From NCBI RefSeq assembly GCF_003471165.1, contig NZ_QRIL01000002.1:124001-188000 (forward strand): a stretch of 64,000 nucleotides of DNA, given 5' to 3'. This document shows, one piece after another, positions 43,802 to 53,328 of the stretch; within the stretch, counting starts at the first letter, position 1; each line of letters starts with the position of its first letter. The DNA comes from Ruminococcus sp. AM22-13 (GTDB lineage: Bacteria > Bacillota > Clostridia > Lachnospirales > Lachnospiraceae). The position numbers were made by a program, and so were the translations under genes. The notes below the pieces were generated by a model. The model worked only from the letters and a program-made list of their open reading frames with translations. It was not told where the DNA came from and did no database searches.

Positions 43802-44530
43802 TTAATCTCGCGACATAATCATAAGAAGTGTCCCTGATTCGTAAGTTACTTTTGCATATTCCTCACTGATTTCATTGCTGACTGTCAGTCCGCTGTCAGC
43901 AGTTGTCAGGTGGTATTTATCCAGAGGATATTTAAATCCTTCCAGTGTCAGACCTGTCACATCTCCTCCCAACGGGAAAAATGACACGTACTTTCCAAAC
44001 TGTTCTGCTTTTTTAAGAATTGTTCCGCTGGGGATGAGCTTCATGTAATTATAGCGATCTGCCAGTGCCACCTCTGTGTCCTGTTTCTGCGCCAGGATGA
44101 GCAGACCGAAATTCGCCATCAGATGATCTACTCTGTTTCCTGTCACGCCGAGGATCACAATTTCTTTCGCGCCATTTTGGATTGCATAGTTCATTGCAGA
44201 CTGTGTATCGGAATCATCCTTCTCAGGACGCAGACGCACGACTTCGACTACTTTTCCTTCACCTTTTTGCAATTTCCACTCCAGCATCCCACCGTATGGA
44301 ATATCTTCGTTTTGCATTTCCAGAAAATTTTTTCCATCCTCCGAAAGGCTGTCAAAGTCTCCAATCACTACATCCGGTAAAATCAGATAATCCAGAAAGA
44401 ACTCCAGACCGCGGTCCGCCGCGATCAGACGTATATTTTCTCTTCCGGCTTTTTCTATATTCTTTTTTAAAAAATAGAGGGCAAAATCACTCTGGATATC
44501 GCCCCCGCTTACAATTATCGTATCTATCAT
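43802..44530 (-). CDS. thiN: Thiamine diphosphokinase
   Basis: 242 aa. Pattern IIVSGGDIQSDFALYFL, LIAADRGLEFFLDYLILPDVVIGDFDS (the acidic metal-binding site), EKDDSDTQSAMNYAIQNGA and GVTGNRVDHLMANFGLL matches TPK N- and C-domains. It makes thiamine diphosphate from thiamine and ATP. Last gene of the conserved operon, nine bases after rpe, the same place as yloS/thiN in B. subtilis. Confidence 0.93.
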   Translation of the reverse strand: MIDTIIVSGGDIQSDFALYFLKKNIEKAGRENIRLIAADRGLEFFLDYLILPDVVIGDFDSLSEDGKNFLEMQNEDIPYGGMLEWKLQKGEGKVVEVVRLRPEKDDSDTQSAMNYAIQNGAKEIVILGVTGNRVDHLMANFGLLILAQKQDTEVALADRYNYMKLIPSGTILKKAEQFGKYVSFFPLGGDVTGLTLEGFKYPLDKYHLTTADSGLTVSNEISEEYAKVTYESGTLLMIMSRD

Positions 44531-44538
44531 GCTGTTCC

Positions 44539-45210
44539 TCAGTCAATTTTTCTTATGATCTCATCCATCTGTTCTTTTGCATGTTTTACATTTTTCTCCA
44601 GATTGCCCTTGAAAACATAAGAACCGGCTACCAGCAGATTTGCACCTGCTGTCAACACTGTTTCCATTGTCTCATCATTGATTCCGCCATCAACCTGAAC
44701 ATCTACATCCAGATTCTCAGCTTCGATCAGTTCACGTACTTCCTTAATTTTCTCTGTGCATTCATCCATATATTTCTGTCCGCCAAATCCCGGCTGTACA
44801 GTCATAATAAGAACCATGTCCACATCCTGAAGCATATGACTGATGTCATTTACAGGCGTAGCAGGTTTGATAGAAATTCCTACTTTCACACCGGCTTCAC
44901 GGATCTGTTCAATTGTTCTCTCTAAATCTTCACATGCTTCTGCATGCACTGTAATAGAATCTGCACCACATTCAACAAAGTCTCTGATATATCTCTCAGG
45001 CTCAGTCACCATAAGATGTACATCAAAGAACATCTTTGATTCCTTTCGAATAGACTTGATCACCGGCATTCCAAAAGAGATGCTTGGTACAAAATCACCA
45101 TCCATAACATCAATATGGAGCCATTCGATCCCTTCCTTCTCCAGAATTTTAATCTGTTCGCCCAAACGGTTAAAATCTGCCGATAAAATAGAAGGGCACA
45201 ACTGATACAT
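44539..45210 (-). CDS. rpe: Ribulose-phosphate 3-epimerase
   Basis: 223 aa TIM barrel. ILSADFNRLGEQI, HIDVMDGDFVPSISFG, FFDVHLMVTEPERYI, VMTVQPGFGGQKYM and VDGGINDETM contain the metal-binding His/Asp residues. It links the pentose phosphate pathway, including xylose catabolism. Lies two bases after rsgA. Confidence 0.97.
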   Translation of the reverse strand: MYQLCPSILSADFNRLGEQIKILEKEGIEWLHIDVMDGDFVPSISFGMPVIKSIRKESKMFFDVHLMVTEPERYIRDFVECGADSITVHAEACEDLERTIEQIREAGVKVGISIKPATPVNDISHMLQDVDMVLIMTVQPGFGGQKYMDECTEKIKEVRELIEAENLDVDVQVDGGINDETMETVLTAGANLLVAGSYVFKGNLEKNVKHAKEQMDEIIRKID

Positions 45211-45212
45211 AA

Positions 45213-46091
45213 TTAGAATCTCCTTTTCTCTTTTAATTCGTCATAAAGTCCCAGGTAATCTTCATATCGAAGCTGACTGATTTTGTGTTCAGCCAACGCT
45301 TTCTTTACGCCACAGTCCGGTTCATGGATATGCCTGCATCCCTGAAATCTGCACTGATCTTCATATTTACGAAACTCCGGAAAATAATCTTTAAGCTCCT
45401 GTTCTTCTATATCCGTAAGGTATAAAGAAGAAAATCCAGGCGTATCCATCAGATAGGTGTCATGTCCTACCGGAATTACCTGCGAATGGCGTGTCGTATG
45501 TTTTCCACGCTTTAACTTCTTACTTATTTCCCCTGTTTCCATCTGTACATTTTCCTGCAATGCATTAGTAATTGAGGATTTTCCCACACCTGAAGGACCG
45601 GCAACTACTGTTGTCTTTCCCTGGAGAATCTCCCGGATTTCATCCAGTCCGTCTCCGTTGAAAGTGCTGGAAAAAATCACATGATATCCACAACTCTTAT
45701 ATGTCTCATACAAAAGTTCCAGTTCTTCCTGTTTTGCGAGATCTTTCTTATTAAAACATATCACTGCCGGAACTTCTTCCTTCTCCATCATGATCAGGAA
45801 ACGATCCAGCAACATAAAATTAGGTTTCGGATTCTCCATTGCAAAAATCACAAACGCCTGATCTACATTGGCAACCGCCGGACGGATCAGTGAATTTTTT
45901 CTGGGAAGGATGGCAGTTACACTGCCTTCCTTCTCCTGTTCATCTAAAACTTCAATTTCCACATTATCCCCGACAAGAGGTTTCTGTTTATCTTTTCTGA
46001 ATATTCCTTTGGCTTTGCATTCATAAATCTCATCATTCTCTGCATAGATGTAATAAAATCCTGCAATCCCTTTAATTATCTTTCCCTGCAT
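45213..46091 (-). CDS. rsgA: Ribosome small-subunit-dependent GTPase RsgA
   Basis: 292 aa. OB-fold N-domain, circularly permuted GTPase with NKKD (G4) before GPSGVGKSS (G1) and DTPGF (G3), and a zinc-binding C-domain (CRFQGCRHIHEPDC). It helps late 30S maturation. Fits yloQ/cpgA in the B. subtilis operon. Three-base gap after the kinase gene. Confidence 0.97.
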   Translation of the reverse strand: MQGKIIKGIAGFYYIYAENDEIYECKAKGIFRKDKQKPLVGDNVEIEVLDEQEKEGSVTAILPRKNSLIRPAVANVDQAFVIFAMENPKPNFMLLDRFLIMMEKEEVPAVICFNKKDLAKQEELELLYETYKSCGYHVIFSSTFNGDGLDEIREILQGKTTVVAGPSGVGKSSITNALQENVQMETGEISKKLKRGKHTTRHSQVIPVGHDTYLMDTPGFSSLYLTDIEEQELKDYFPEFRKYEDQCRFQGCRHIHEPDCGVKKALAEHKISQLRYEDYLGLYDELKEKRRF

Positions 46092-46094
46092 GGA

Positions 46095-48299
46095 TTACTC
46101 TGCCTTAGCGAACGTAATGGAATAATTTCCAAGTTCCTGATAAGTTCCGTTAATCTGCTCGGACAAATATAAAGTACCTTCACTGATACCAGGTGCTCCT
46201 GTGATATCCAGATCATATGGGAACTGTATTACCTGATCTTGCAAAACAACAGATGCTGTCGGTGTTCCATTTACATTCTGAATCAGTTCCAGACGGACCG
46301 GGCCACCTGTATATCCTGCCGGAGTATTCAGAGTCTGGGTACATTTCCACACTTCTCCTGCTGCCACAGCCGCGCTGTTATCTGTTGATGCAGTATCAGT
46401 TGTCTGTGCTGCACTGTCTGATGTACCTGCTGCATTTGCAGTATCCGTATTCTGCACAGATGCAGGATCCTGATCTCCCGTACTTACTGTAATTACAACA
46501 TTAACTGTATCCGGATCTTCCCAGTTGCCAGCTTCCGGTTCCTGAGAGATTACCTCTCCGGCAGCTACATCTGTACTTCTTTCCTCTTTTACTTCTACAT
46601 TGAGGAATTTACCAAAAGTAGTAACTGCATCATTCTTTGTCATTCCAACAACACTCGGAACTTCTACACTGTCACCATAGTCAACACCACGGCTGACAAC
46701 CAGTGTAACTGTATCACCTGCTGAAACAGATGCTCCGGCATCCGGAGTTGTAGAATATGCATATCCAGGATCAACAAGTGGAGTGCCATCATCATTTAAT
46801 TCGCTGTATTCTTTCTGAACATTAACGGTCAATCCCATATCTTCAAGAGTCTGCTGTGCATCCACACCAGTCTGTCCATCTACATCAGGAACTGTGATCT
46901 GCTGCGCACCCTTACTGATATAATATTTAATGGTCGTATACTGTTCTACCTTACTTCCCTGTGGAATATCCTGGGAAGAAATCGTTCCCTTCGCCTGAGT
47001 GGAAGCTTCCTCACCCATCGGCTGGATACCAAGTTTCATATCTTTTGTGATATTCTTTGCCTCATCCTCTGTCTTTCCTACGAGATACGGTACAGTAACC
47101 ATTCCGTCATCGTCAGTTTTCGCTGTATCTGTTGTTTCTGTCTTTGTCTCTGTCTGACTCTTGCTTCCAAGTAATCCGGATGCTTTTCCTGCAACGAGGA
47201 TGATTGCAATAAGAATCACAACTCCCAGAAGAAGCACTGCGATCGTCAATCCATGACCGCCGCCTTTTTTCTTCTTCTCAGTCTTTCCTGATTTCTTTCT
47301 GCGAGACTTCTCTTCCGGTTCATCATCATAATCAGTCTCATTGATTTCTTCTTCCAGAGCTTCCGGTTCTGATTTCGCGATCTGCTTTGGCATATGCTTG
47401 ATCTCGCCGAGTTCTTTATCTGAAATTACAACAGTTTTTGCTTCATTATCTACTGATGTCAGAGTTACGAAATCCCCTTGAGGATCAATAAGAGAATGTT
47501 TCAGATCTGCGATCACATCCTCCATATTCTGATAACGGCGGTCAACACTCTTCTGTGTACATTTCAGAATGATCTGTTCCAGACTGTGTGGCAGTTCCTC
47601 TGTGTAGACACTCGGCGGGACCATCTCTTCCTGAAGATGCTTGATAGCGATTGCTACTGTTGTATCCCCGTCGAATGGAACCTTGCCGGTAACCATCTCA
47701 TACATGGTGATACCAAGTGAATAAATATCGCTCTTCTCATCGCTGTATCCGCCACGTACCTGTTCCGGTGAACTATAATGAACAGATCCCATTACATTAG
47801 AGCTTATCGTATTAGAAGATGCCGCTCTCGCAATTCCAAAATCTGTAACTTTTACCTTACCATCCATAGAGATGATAATGTTCTGCGGTTTCACATCACG
47901 GTGTACGATTCCATGACTGTGTGCTGCCTCAAGTCCCATAGACACCTGAATCGCAATACTTGTCGCTTCTTTTACAGAGAGTTTCCCTTTCTTGGAAATA
48001 TACTCCTTAAGAGTAATTCCCTCTATCAGTTCCATAACAATATAGTAAACACCGTTGTCATCTCCGACATCAAACACGTTGACTATATTTGGATGTGTCA
48101 GAACTGCTGCCGCCTGGGCTTCACTTCTGAATTTGCGGATAAATGTTGTATCCTCACGAAATTCCGGCTTAAGGACTTTTACAGCAACAAACCGATTCAG
48201 CTTATGGTCTTTTGCTTTGTATACGTCCGCCATTCCGCCGGTACCAATTTTACCTAATATCTCATAGCGTTCGGCTATGATCGTTCCCGTTTTTAACAT
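46095..48299 (-). CDS. prkC: PASTA-domain Ser/Thr protein kinase (PrkC/Stk1)
   Basis: 734 aa. Kinase domain 1-270 (IGTGGMADVYKAKD, VAVKVLK, HRDVKPQNII, DFGIARA), juxtamembrane basic linker, membrane helix (LTIAVLLLGVVILIAIILV, about 350-370), then three PASTA repeats (from VPYLVGKT, VPDVDGQT and VPSVVGMT). After a Thr/Ser/Ala-rich linker the last 90 residues form an extra extracellular domain (WKCTQTLNTPAGYTGGPVRL...) not part of the PASTA fold. It would sense lipid II or muropeptides and regulate wall synthesis. Start overlaps the phosphatase stop by seven bases. Confidence 0.95.
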   Translation of the reverse strand: MLKTGTIIAERYEILGKIGTGGMADVYKAKDHKLNRFVAVKVLKPEFREDTTFIRKFRSEAQAAAVLTHPNIVNVFDVGDDNGVYYIVMELIEGITLKEYISKKGKLSVKEATSIAIQVSMGLEAAHSHGIVHRDVKPQNIIISMDGKVKVTDFGIARAASSNTISSNVMGSVHYSSPEQVRGGYSDEKSDIYSLGITMYEMVTGKVPFDGDTTVAIAIKHLQEEMVPPSVYTEELPHSLEQIILKCTQKSVDRRYQNMEDVIADLKHSLIDPQGDFVTLTSVDNEAKTVVISDKELGEIKHMPKQIAKSEPEALEEEINETDYDDEPEEKSRRKKSGKTEKKKKGGGHGLTIAVLLLGVVILIAIILVAGKASGLLGSKSQTETKTETTDTAKTDDDGMVTVPYLVGKTEDEAKNITKDMKLGIQPMGEEASTQAKGTISSQDIPQGSKVEQYTTIKYYISKGAQQITVPDVDGQTGVDAQQTLEDMGLTVNVQKEYSELNDDGTPLVDPGYAYSTTPDAGASVSAGDTVTLVVSRGVDYGDSVEVPSVVGMTKNDAVTTFGKFLNVEVKEERSTDVAAGEVISQEPEAGNWEDPDTVNVVITVSTGDQDPASVQNTDTANAAGTSDSAAQTTDTASTDNSAAVAAGEVWKCTQTLNTPAGYTGGPVRLELIQNVNGTPTASVVLQDQVIQFPYDLDITGAPGISEGTLYLSEQINGTYQELGNYSITFAKAE

Positions 48300-49039
48300 G
48301 CTTTCACCTCATCTGCGAATGGTTCTATCAAAACAATTGCAATATTATCCTTGCCGCCGTTACGGTTTGCTTCTCTGATAAGTATCCTGCCTTTTTCATC
48401 CAGGTCTGTAGCAGTGTCAGAAATGATTTCCAGCATCTGGTTGTCCTCAACCATATTGCTCAGTCCATCCGAACACATCAAAACAACATCTCCTGGTTCC
48501 AGTTTCAGATCGAAGAAATCAATATCTACTGTCTTTTCCGCTCCAAGCGCTCTTGTGATGATATTTTTCTTAGGATGTTTTCTTGCCTGCTCTGCATCAA
48601 GTTCTCCCATCCTTACCATCTCCTGCACCAATGAGTGATCTTTTGTTATCTGTTGGATCTGTTCGCCGACTACATAAAGTCTGCTGTCACCTACATTTGC
48701 CACATAAGCATAATGTCCCACAATCGTAGCAGCTACCATTGTAGTTCCCATTCCTCTCAGTTTTTCATCCTGCTGTGCCTGAGTAAGAATTTCGGTATTC
48801 ACACATTCAATGGCATGACGAATCACCTTGATTGGATTAAAATCCGCATCCTGGCGGATCTCCTCCACCATAGATGTAACTGCATGGGAGGATGCATAAT
48901 CTCCTGCATTATGACCACCCATTCCGTCTGCAACGACAAACAGATTCGGAAGATTCCCAACCGGCTCAGCGGAGGCGAACACATAATCCTGGTTCATCTT
49001 CCGCTTTTGTCCGACATCAGTAGCTGAATATATCCTCAT
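48293..49039 (-). CDS. prpC: PP2C-type Ser/Thr phosphatase (PrpC/Stp1)
   Basis: 248 aa. DVGQKRKMNQDYVF, VVADGMGGHNAGDYAS, GMGTTMVAA, VGDSRLYVV, VLMCSDGLSNMV and NGGKDNIAIVLIE are the conserved metal-binding blocks of PP2C. It reverses PrkC phosphorylation. Immediate neighbours rlmN (one base) and prkC (overlap) follow the B. subtilis order. Confidence 0.96.
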   Translation of the reverse strand: MRIYSATDVGQKRKMNQDYVFASAEPVGNLPNLFVVADGMGGHNAGDYASSHAVTSMVEEIRQDADFNPIKVIRHAIECVNTEILTQAQQDEKLRGMGTTMVAATIVGHYAYVANVGDSRLYVVGEQIQQITKDHSLVQEMVRMGELDAEQARKHPKKNIITRALGAEKTVDIDFFDLKLEPGDVVLMCSDGLSNMVEDNQMLEIISDTATDLDEKGRILIREANRNGGKDNIAIVLIEPFADEVKAC

Positions 49040-49040
49040 G

Positions 49041-50081
49041 TCACTTCTCGCTTTCTGTTTTTTCCATATAACTTTTTCTTAACTGTCCACAGGCACCGTC
49101 GATATCACTGCCCATTTCCCTTCTAATAGTAACATTTATTCCACATTTTTCAAGTTTTATTTTGAAATTCTCCACCGCCTGGCGGGTTGAACGCACATAG
49201 GAACGTTCCTTGATCGGGTTTACAGGAATGAGATTTACATGACAGGTGATATCTTTGATTCTGCCGGAAAGCTCTCTGGCATCCTCATCACTGTCATTTA
49301 CTCCCGCTACCAGACTGTATTCAAATGTGATCCTGCGCCCTGTTTCTTCAAAATAATGACGACAGGCCTGCAAAACCTCATCCATACTGTATTTATTGGC
49401 AATCGGCATCAGTTCCCGGCGTTTTACATCATTTGGCGCATGAAGGGAAAGTGCAAGTGTCATCTGAAGTTTCTCTTTTGCAAGATCATAAATCTTCGGA
49501 ACCAGTCCACAGGTGGAAACAGTCAGGTTTCTCTGACTGATATGAAGCCCGCCATCTTCTGTCAGGATATGTATAAACCTAAGAAGATTTTCATAATTAT
49601 CAAGGGGTTCTCCTGTTCCCATCACTACAACATTTGATACTCGTTCTCCTGTCAGAGCCTGTATCCTGTAAATCTGATCCAACATCTCTGACGGCAGAAG
49701 GCATCTGGTCAGACCACCAATCGTAGATGCACAAAATCTGCATCCCATACGGCAGCCTACCTGCGAGGAGATACAGACAGAATTTCCATGTTTATATCTC
49801 ATCAGAACACTCTCGATCACATTTCCATCACTGAGGCGAAACAGATATTTCTGTGTGCCATCAATCTTAGATGTCTGTACATCCACCACCTCAAGTGCTG
49901 TGATCGGGTACTCTTTCAGCTTCTCTCGCAGACTTTTGGAAAGATTCGTCATCTCATCATACGAAGTCACAAGATGTTCATGTAGCCAGCTGTATATCTG
50001 CTTAGCCCTAAACGGCTTGTCACCCAGAGCAGTCATCAGTTCCTTTAATTCATCTATTGTCATTGACTTAATATCTGTCAT
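49041..50081 (-). CDS. rlmN: 23S rRNA (adenine2503-C2)-methyltransferase RlmN
   Basis: 346 aa. Radical SAM motif CRMGCRFCAS (about 115), GMGEP-like block as VVMGTGEPLDNYENLL, SLHAPNDVKRRELMPI, and the C-terminal Cys in GINVTIRREMGSDIDGACGQL needed for catalysis. It methylates A2503 of 23S rRNA and A37 of some tRNAs. Start three bases after rsmB; AGGAG about ten bases upstream. Confidence 0.97.
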   Translation of the reverse strand: MTDIKSMTIDELKELMTALGDKPFRAKQIYSWLHEHLVTSYDEMTNLSKSLREKLKEYPITALEVVDVQTSKIDGTQKYLFRLSDGNVIESVLMRYKHGNSVCISSQVGCRMGCRFCASTIGGLTRCLLPSEMLDQIYRIQALTGERVSNVVVMGTGEPLDNYENLLRFIHILTEDGGLHISQRNLTVSTCGLVPKIYDLAKEKLQMTLALSLHAPNDVKRRELMPIANKYSMDEVLQACRHYFEETGRRITFEYSLVAGVNDSDEDARELSGRIKDITCHVNLIPVNPIKERSYVRSTRQAVENFKIKLEKCGINVTIRREMGSDIDGACGQLRKSYMEKTESEK

Positions 50082-50084
50082 TAT

Positions 50085-51437
50085 TTATTTTCTCCTGAAT
50101 TTCGCAATAAAGAAGCCGTCCGTTTTGTGTACTCCCGGCAAAAGCTGAAGATATCCAAGCGCTGTCGTCTCTGAATGCAGTTCTTCCGGCAGATATGGAT
50201 CAATACTCTCCAGTTTAAATGGATGATTATTCATAAACCACATCATATTCTCTTCATTCTCTTCCTTCGCAATCGTACAGGTACTAAAGATCAGCGCTCC
50301 ACCCGGTTTCACGTACTCAGCGGCACGATCCAGGATCGTCCTCTGTAAGATTACAATCTCTTCCTGCTTCTGCGGAGTTACCCTGTATTTGATCTCCGGC
50401 TTCTTGCCAATCACTCCATATCCGGAACATGGAACATCTGCAAGAACAATATCCGCTTTCAGCTCTGAATCCACATCAAATACTGTGGCATCCATCACAT
50501 GTGCCTGTACATTGATAGAATCTGTTCTGTGAATGTTTTCTTCAATCAGATCTATCTTATACTGGCTTACATCTCTGGCATCTACGGTTCCATAATCTCC
50601 CATTTTATCTCCCACATGGAGACTTTTTCCTCCGGGAGCTGCACACATATCGATAATGTAGTCACCTTTCTGTGGATTGGCAACTTCTGCAACCAGCATA
50701 GAACTTACATCCTGCACCTGGATTTTTCCATGGATAAAGGCATCCAGCGCCAGAATATGGTTATAATTTGAAATTTCATATGCATATGGAAGATACGGTG
50801 CCGGTTTTACCTCCACTCCCTGATCTATAAGACTCTGATAAATCTCTTCCTGTGGGAATTTATGTGTTCTGCATCTCACAGTGATTGGCTTCTCTGTCAG
50901 GAAATCTGCAAGAATTTTCTCTGTCTTCTCTTCACCGTAATCCGCAAGCCAGCGGTTTACCAGTGTTTCCGGCATGGAATATCTGACAGATAAATATCTG
51001 ACCAGATTCTCCTCCCTGGACGGAAGCTTCAGATTCTTCCATTCTCTTGCAATCGTCCGAAGCACTCCGTTGACAAACGGTTTCAGGCTGTAAAAACCTT
51101 TTCTTTGTGCCAGCTTCACAGCCTCATTACATACGGCACTGTCTGGTACGCTATCCATAAAACGGATCTGATACACAGCACTTCTTAAGATTTCCCTGAT
51201 TACGGGTTTCATTTTATCTACAGTTACTTTTGAATAAGAATCAATTATATAATCTATTAAAATACGATATTCCAGAGTTCCCTCACATACTCTGGTGATA
51301 AAAGCTCTCTCCTGTCTTGGAAGGAACTGGTATTTGGAGAGGGCATTACGAATCGCAATGTGACTGTGTTTTCCCTCTTCCTCAATTTCCAGTAAAATCT
51401 GTAATATCAGTTCTCTGGTATTTATTCCATTAGTCAC
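50085..51437 (-). CDS. rsmB: 16S rRNA (cytosine967-C5)-methyltransferase RsmB
   Basis: 450 aa. NusB-like RNA-binding domain (residues 1-140), then methyltransferase with SAM loop DMCAAPGGKSLHV, DVPCSGYGVIGKKPEIKYR (motif IV Cys) and FSTCTIAKEENE (motif VI catalytic Cys). The start overlaps the preceding metallopeptidase gene by eight bases. Confidence 0.96.
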   Translation of the reverse strand: MTNGINTRELILQILLEIEEEGKHSHIAIRNALSKYQFLPRQERAFITRVCEGTLEYRILIDYIIDSYSKVTVDKMKPVIREILRSAVYQIRFMDSVPDSAVCNEAVKLAQRKGFYSLKPFVNGVLRTIAREWKNLKLPSREENLVRYLSVRYSMPETLVNRWLADYGEEKTEKILADFLTEKPITVRCRTHKFPQEEIYQSLIDQGVEVKPAPYLPYAYEISNYNHILALDAFIHGKIQVQDVSSMLVAEVANPQKGDYIIDMCAAPGGKSLHVGDKMGDYGTVDARDVSQYKIDLIEENIHRTDSINVQAHVMDATVFDVDSELKADIVLADVPCSGYGVIGKKPEIKYRVTPQKQEEIVILQRTILDRAAEYVKPGGALIFSTCTIAKEENEENMMWFMNNHPFKLESIDPYLPEELHSETTALGYLQLLPGVHKTDGFFIAKFRRK

Positions 51438-52122
51438 GGTCTCTTCCTCCGGCCAGTATGATCAATCTTAAAAGCTGCAGAATAGATGCAGCAAGCGCAG
51501 CAACATAAGTAAGTGCTGCTGCTGTAAGAACTTTCTTTGCTCCTTTTACTTCATCTGTTCCAAGCATTCCGGAACTTCCAAGCATTTTCAGCGCTCTGGA
51601 AGAAGCATTAAATTCTACCGGAAGCGTCACGAGCTGGAAAAGAACTGCAAAAGTGAACAGTATGATTCCAAGAGTTAAAAGTGGCCGAATAGAGAAAATC
51701 AAGCCTGCCAGAAATAATGGCCAGGAAAGTGTTGATCCAATATTCGCCACCGGTACGATCGCAGAACGCAGGTTCAGCGGTACATAGTTTGTTGCATCCT
51801 GGATCGCATGCCCGCATTCATGGGCCGCAACTCCAATAGCAGCAACGGATGTTCTTTCATATACATCCTGCGAAAGTGCCAGTCTCTTATTTCTCGGATC
51901 ATAGTGGTCCGTCAGGCTGCCTGATATCGGCACAACCGTAACATCAGTGATTCCGGCCATATGAAGAATCCTTCTGGCAGCTTCCGCCCCTGTAAGTCCT
52001 GATGCACTGCGCACCCTGCTGTAAATAGCAAAGGTACTCTTTACCCTTGCTGATGCTGCCAGAGATAACAGCATTCCTATGACCAGTAAAAAATAAGTAG
52101 GATCAAAATAATATCCGTACAT
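51430..52122 (-). CDS. Zinc-dependent membrane metallopeptidase (neutral zinc metallopeptidase, YugP-like)
   Basis: 230 aa with an N-terminal membrane helix, the zincin motif AAHECGHAIQDA (HExxH, about residue 105) and three more hydrophobic segments behind it (SIVPVANIGSTLSWPLFLAG, LLTLGIILFTFAVLFQLVTL, AALTYVAALAASILQLL). GVLGTDEVKGAKKVL-like ending (GMLGTDEVKGAKKVLTA) is family-typical. Substrate unknown. Its insertion between fmt and rsmB is common in Lachnospiraceae-type genomes and absent from the Bacillus operon. Confidence 0.88.
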   Translation of the reverse strand: MYGYYFDPTYFLLVIGMLLSLAASARVKSTFAIYSRVRSASGLTGAEAARRILHMAGITDVTVVPISGSLTDHYDPRNKRLALSQDVYERTSVAAIGVAAHECGHAIQDATNYVPLNLRSAIVPVANIGSTLSWPLFLAGLIFSIRPLLTLGIILFTFAVLFQLVTLPVEFNASSRALKMLGSSGMLGTDEVKGAKKVLTAAALTYVAALAASILQLLRLIILAGGRDRD

Positions 52123-52126
52123 CTAA

Positions 52127-53074
52127 TCACCCCTTATGATCTGTAAAACATGTTCCGTTTTCAATATGATATCCACGAAGGAAAGCCTCTGTATCCATAC
52201 GTTTCTTTCCTTCTAACTGTACTTCTGTAAGAATCAGTGCCCCCTGTCCGCATGCAGCATGGATTCCTTCCTTATCTGTCAGAAATACCGTTCCCGGTGC
52301 AGCATCTGTTTCTTCTGCACTGACCTTACATTTCCATACTTTCAGAGTTTTTCCATTAATAAAAGTATAAGCACTCGGCCATGGATTCAGCCCGCGTACA
52401 AGACGTTCCAGCTCTTCTGCCGGTCTGTTAAAATCCATATGTCCCATCTGCTTGGTGATCATGGATGCGTATGGTGTCGGACTCTCCTGTGGCTGTTTCT
52501 CAAATTCTGCTGTTCCCTGCTCAATGGATGGCAAAGTTTTGATAAGCAGCTCTGCTCCCGCCTGTGCAAGTTTTCCAAACAGACTTCCGCCTGTTTCTTC
52601 CGGTGATAACGGAATCACGATCTTTGAGATCATATCTCCGGTATCAAGGCCTTCTCCCATCTGCATGATCGTAACACCGGATTCTTTTTCTCCGTCAATT
52701 ACTGCCTGCTGAATCGGGGCTGCACCTCTGTATTTCGGAAGAAGTGATGCATGAATATTAATGCATCCAAACTTCGGAAGTTCCAGAACTTCTTTTGGAA
52801 TAATCTGTCCAAAAGCAGCAACAATGATGATATCCGGATTTATTTCCTTCAAAGTCTCCAGAAATTCCGGATTATTTCTTACCTTCCGCGGCTGATATAC
52901 AGGAATCTCATGCATAAGAGCCTCTTCTTTTACAGGTGTCGGCAGTAATGTCTTGCCTCTTCCTTTTGGTTTATCAGGCTGGGTTACTACTGCTGCAACC
53001 TCATATCCGGCTTCCACCAGTGCACGTAACGGCGGCACTGCAAAATCCGGAGTTCCCATAAATACTGTTTTCAT
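52127..53074 (-). CDS. fmt: Methionyl-tRNA formyltransferase
   Basis: 315 aa. GTPDFAVPPLRAL, catalytic-site HASLLPKYRGAAPIQQAVIDG, and GVTIMQMGEGLDTGDM; C-terminal OB domain (NGKTLKVWKC). It formylates initiator Met-tRNA, whose product is later processed by Def encoded upstream. A 254-base gap with a long inverted repeat separates it from def. Confidence 0.97.
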   Translation of the reverse strand: MKTVFMGTPDFAVPPLRALVEAGYEVAAVVTQPDKPKGRGKTLLPTPVKEEALMHEIPVYQPRKVRNNPEFLETLKEINPDIIIVAAFGQIIPKEVLELPKFGCINIHASLLPKYRGAAPIQQAVIDGEKESGVTIMQMGEGLDTGDMISKIVIPLSPEETGGSLFGKLAQAGAELLIKTLPSIEQGTAEFEKQPQESPTPYASMITKQMGHMDFNRPAEELERLVRGLNPWPSAYTFINGKTLKVWKCKVSAEETDAAPGTVFLTDKEGIHAACGQGALILTEVQLEGKKRMDTEAFLRGYHIENGTCFTDHKG

Positions 53075-53136
53075 AATTATATGTCACCTTTTCTTTCTGC
53101 TGTGTATTCATACTGACGTATATTTGCATTATTATT

Positions 53137-53294
53137 GTGTGCCGACAAGTTGATTCTTGAAACAATCTTGCAGGATAAATTTTTTATTTCAAGGTGGAGG
53201 AGAGGGGCGTAGCGGTGGCTACGGCGACCGACGACAACGCAGAAATAAGAAATTTAAACGTAAGGTTGTTCAAGAAATCAACTTGTTGGTACAC
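53137..53294. repeat. 158-bp imperfect inverted repeat between def and fmt
   Basis: Outer arms GTGTGCCGACAAGTTGATT (53137-53155) and AATCAACTTGTTGGTACAC (53276-53294) match with two differences; inner matches CTTGAAACAATCTT, TAAATTTTTTATTTC continue for about 50 bases per arm. The centre holds CGTAGC-GGTG-GCTACG, a perfect small hairpin. GC content of the centre is far above the surroundings. It would fold as one long hairpin inside the operon mRNA. Confidence 0.85.
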
Positions 53295-53328
53295 TAGAGA
53301 TCCGATGCGAATTTATGCAATCAGAATA

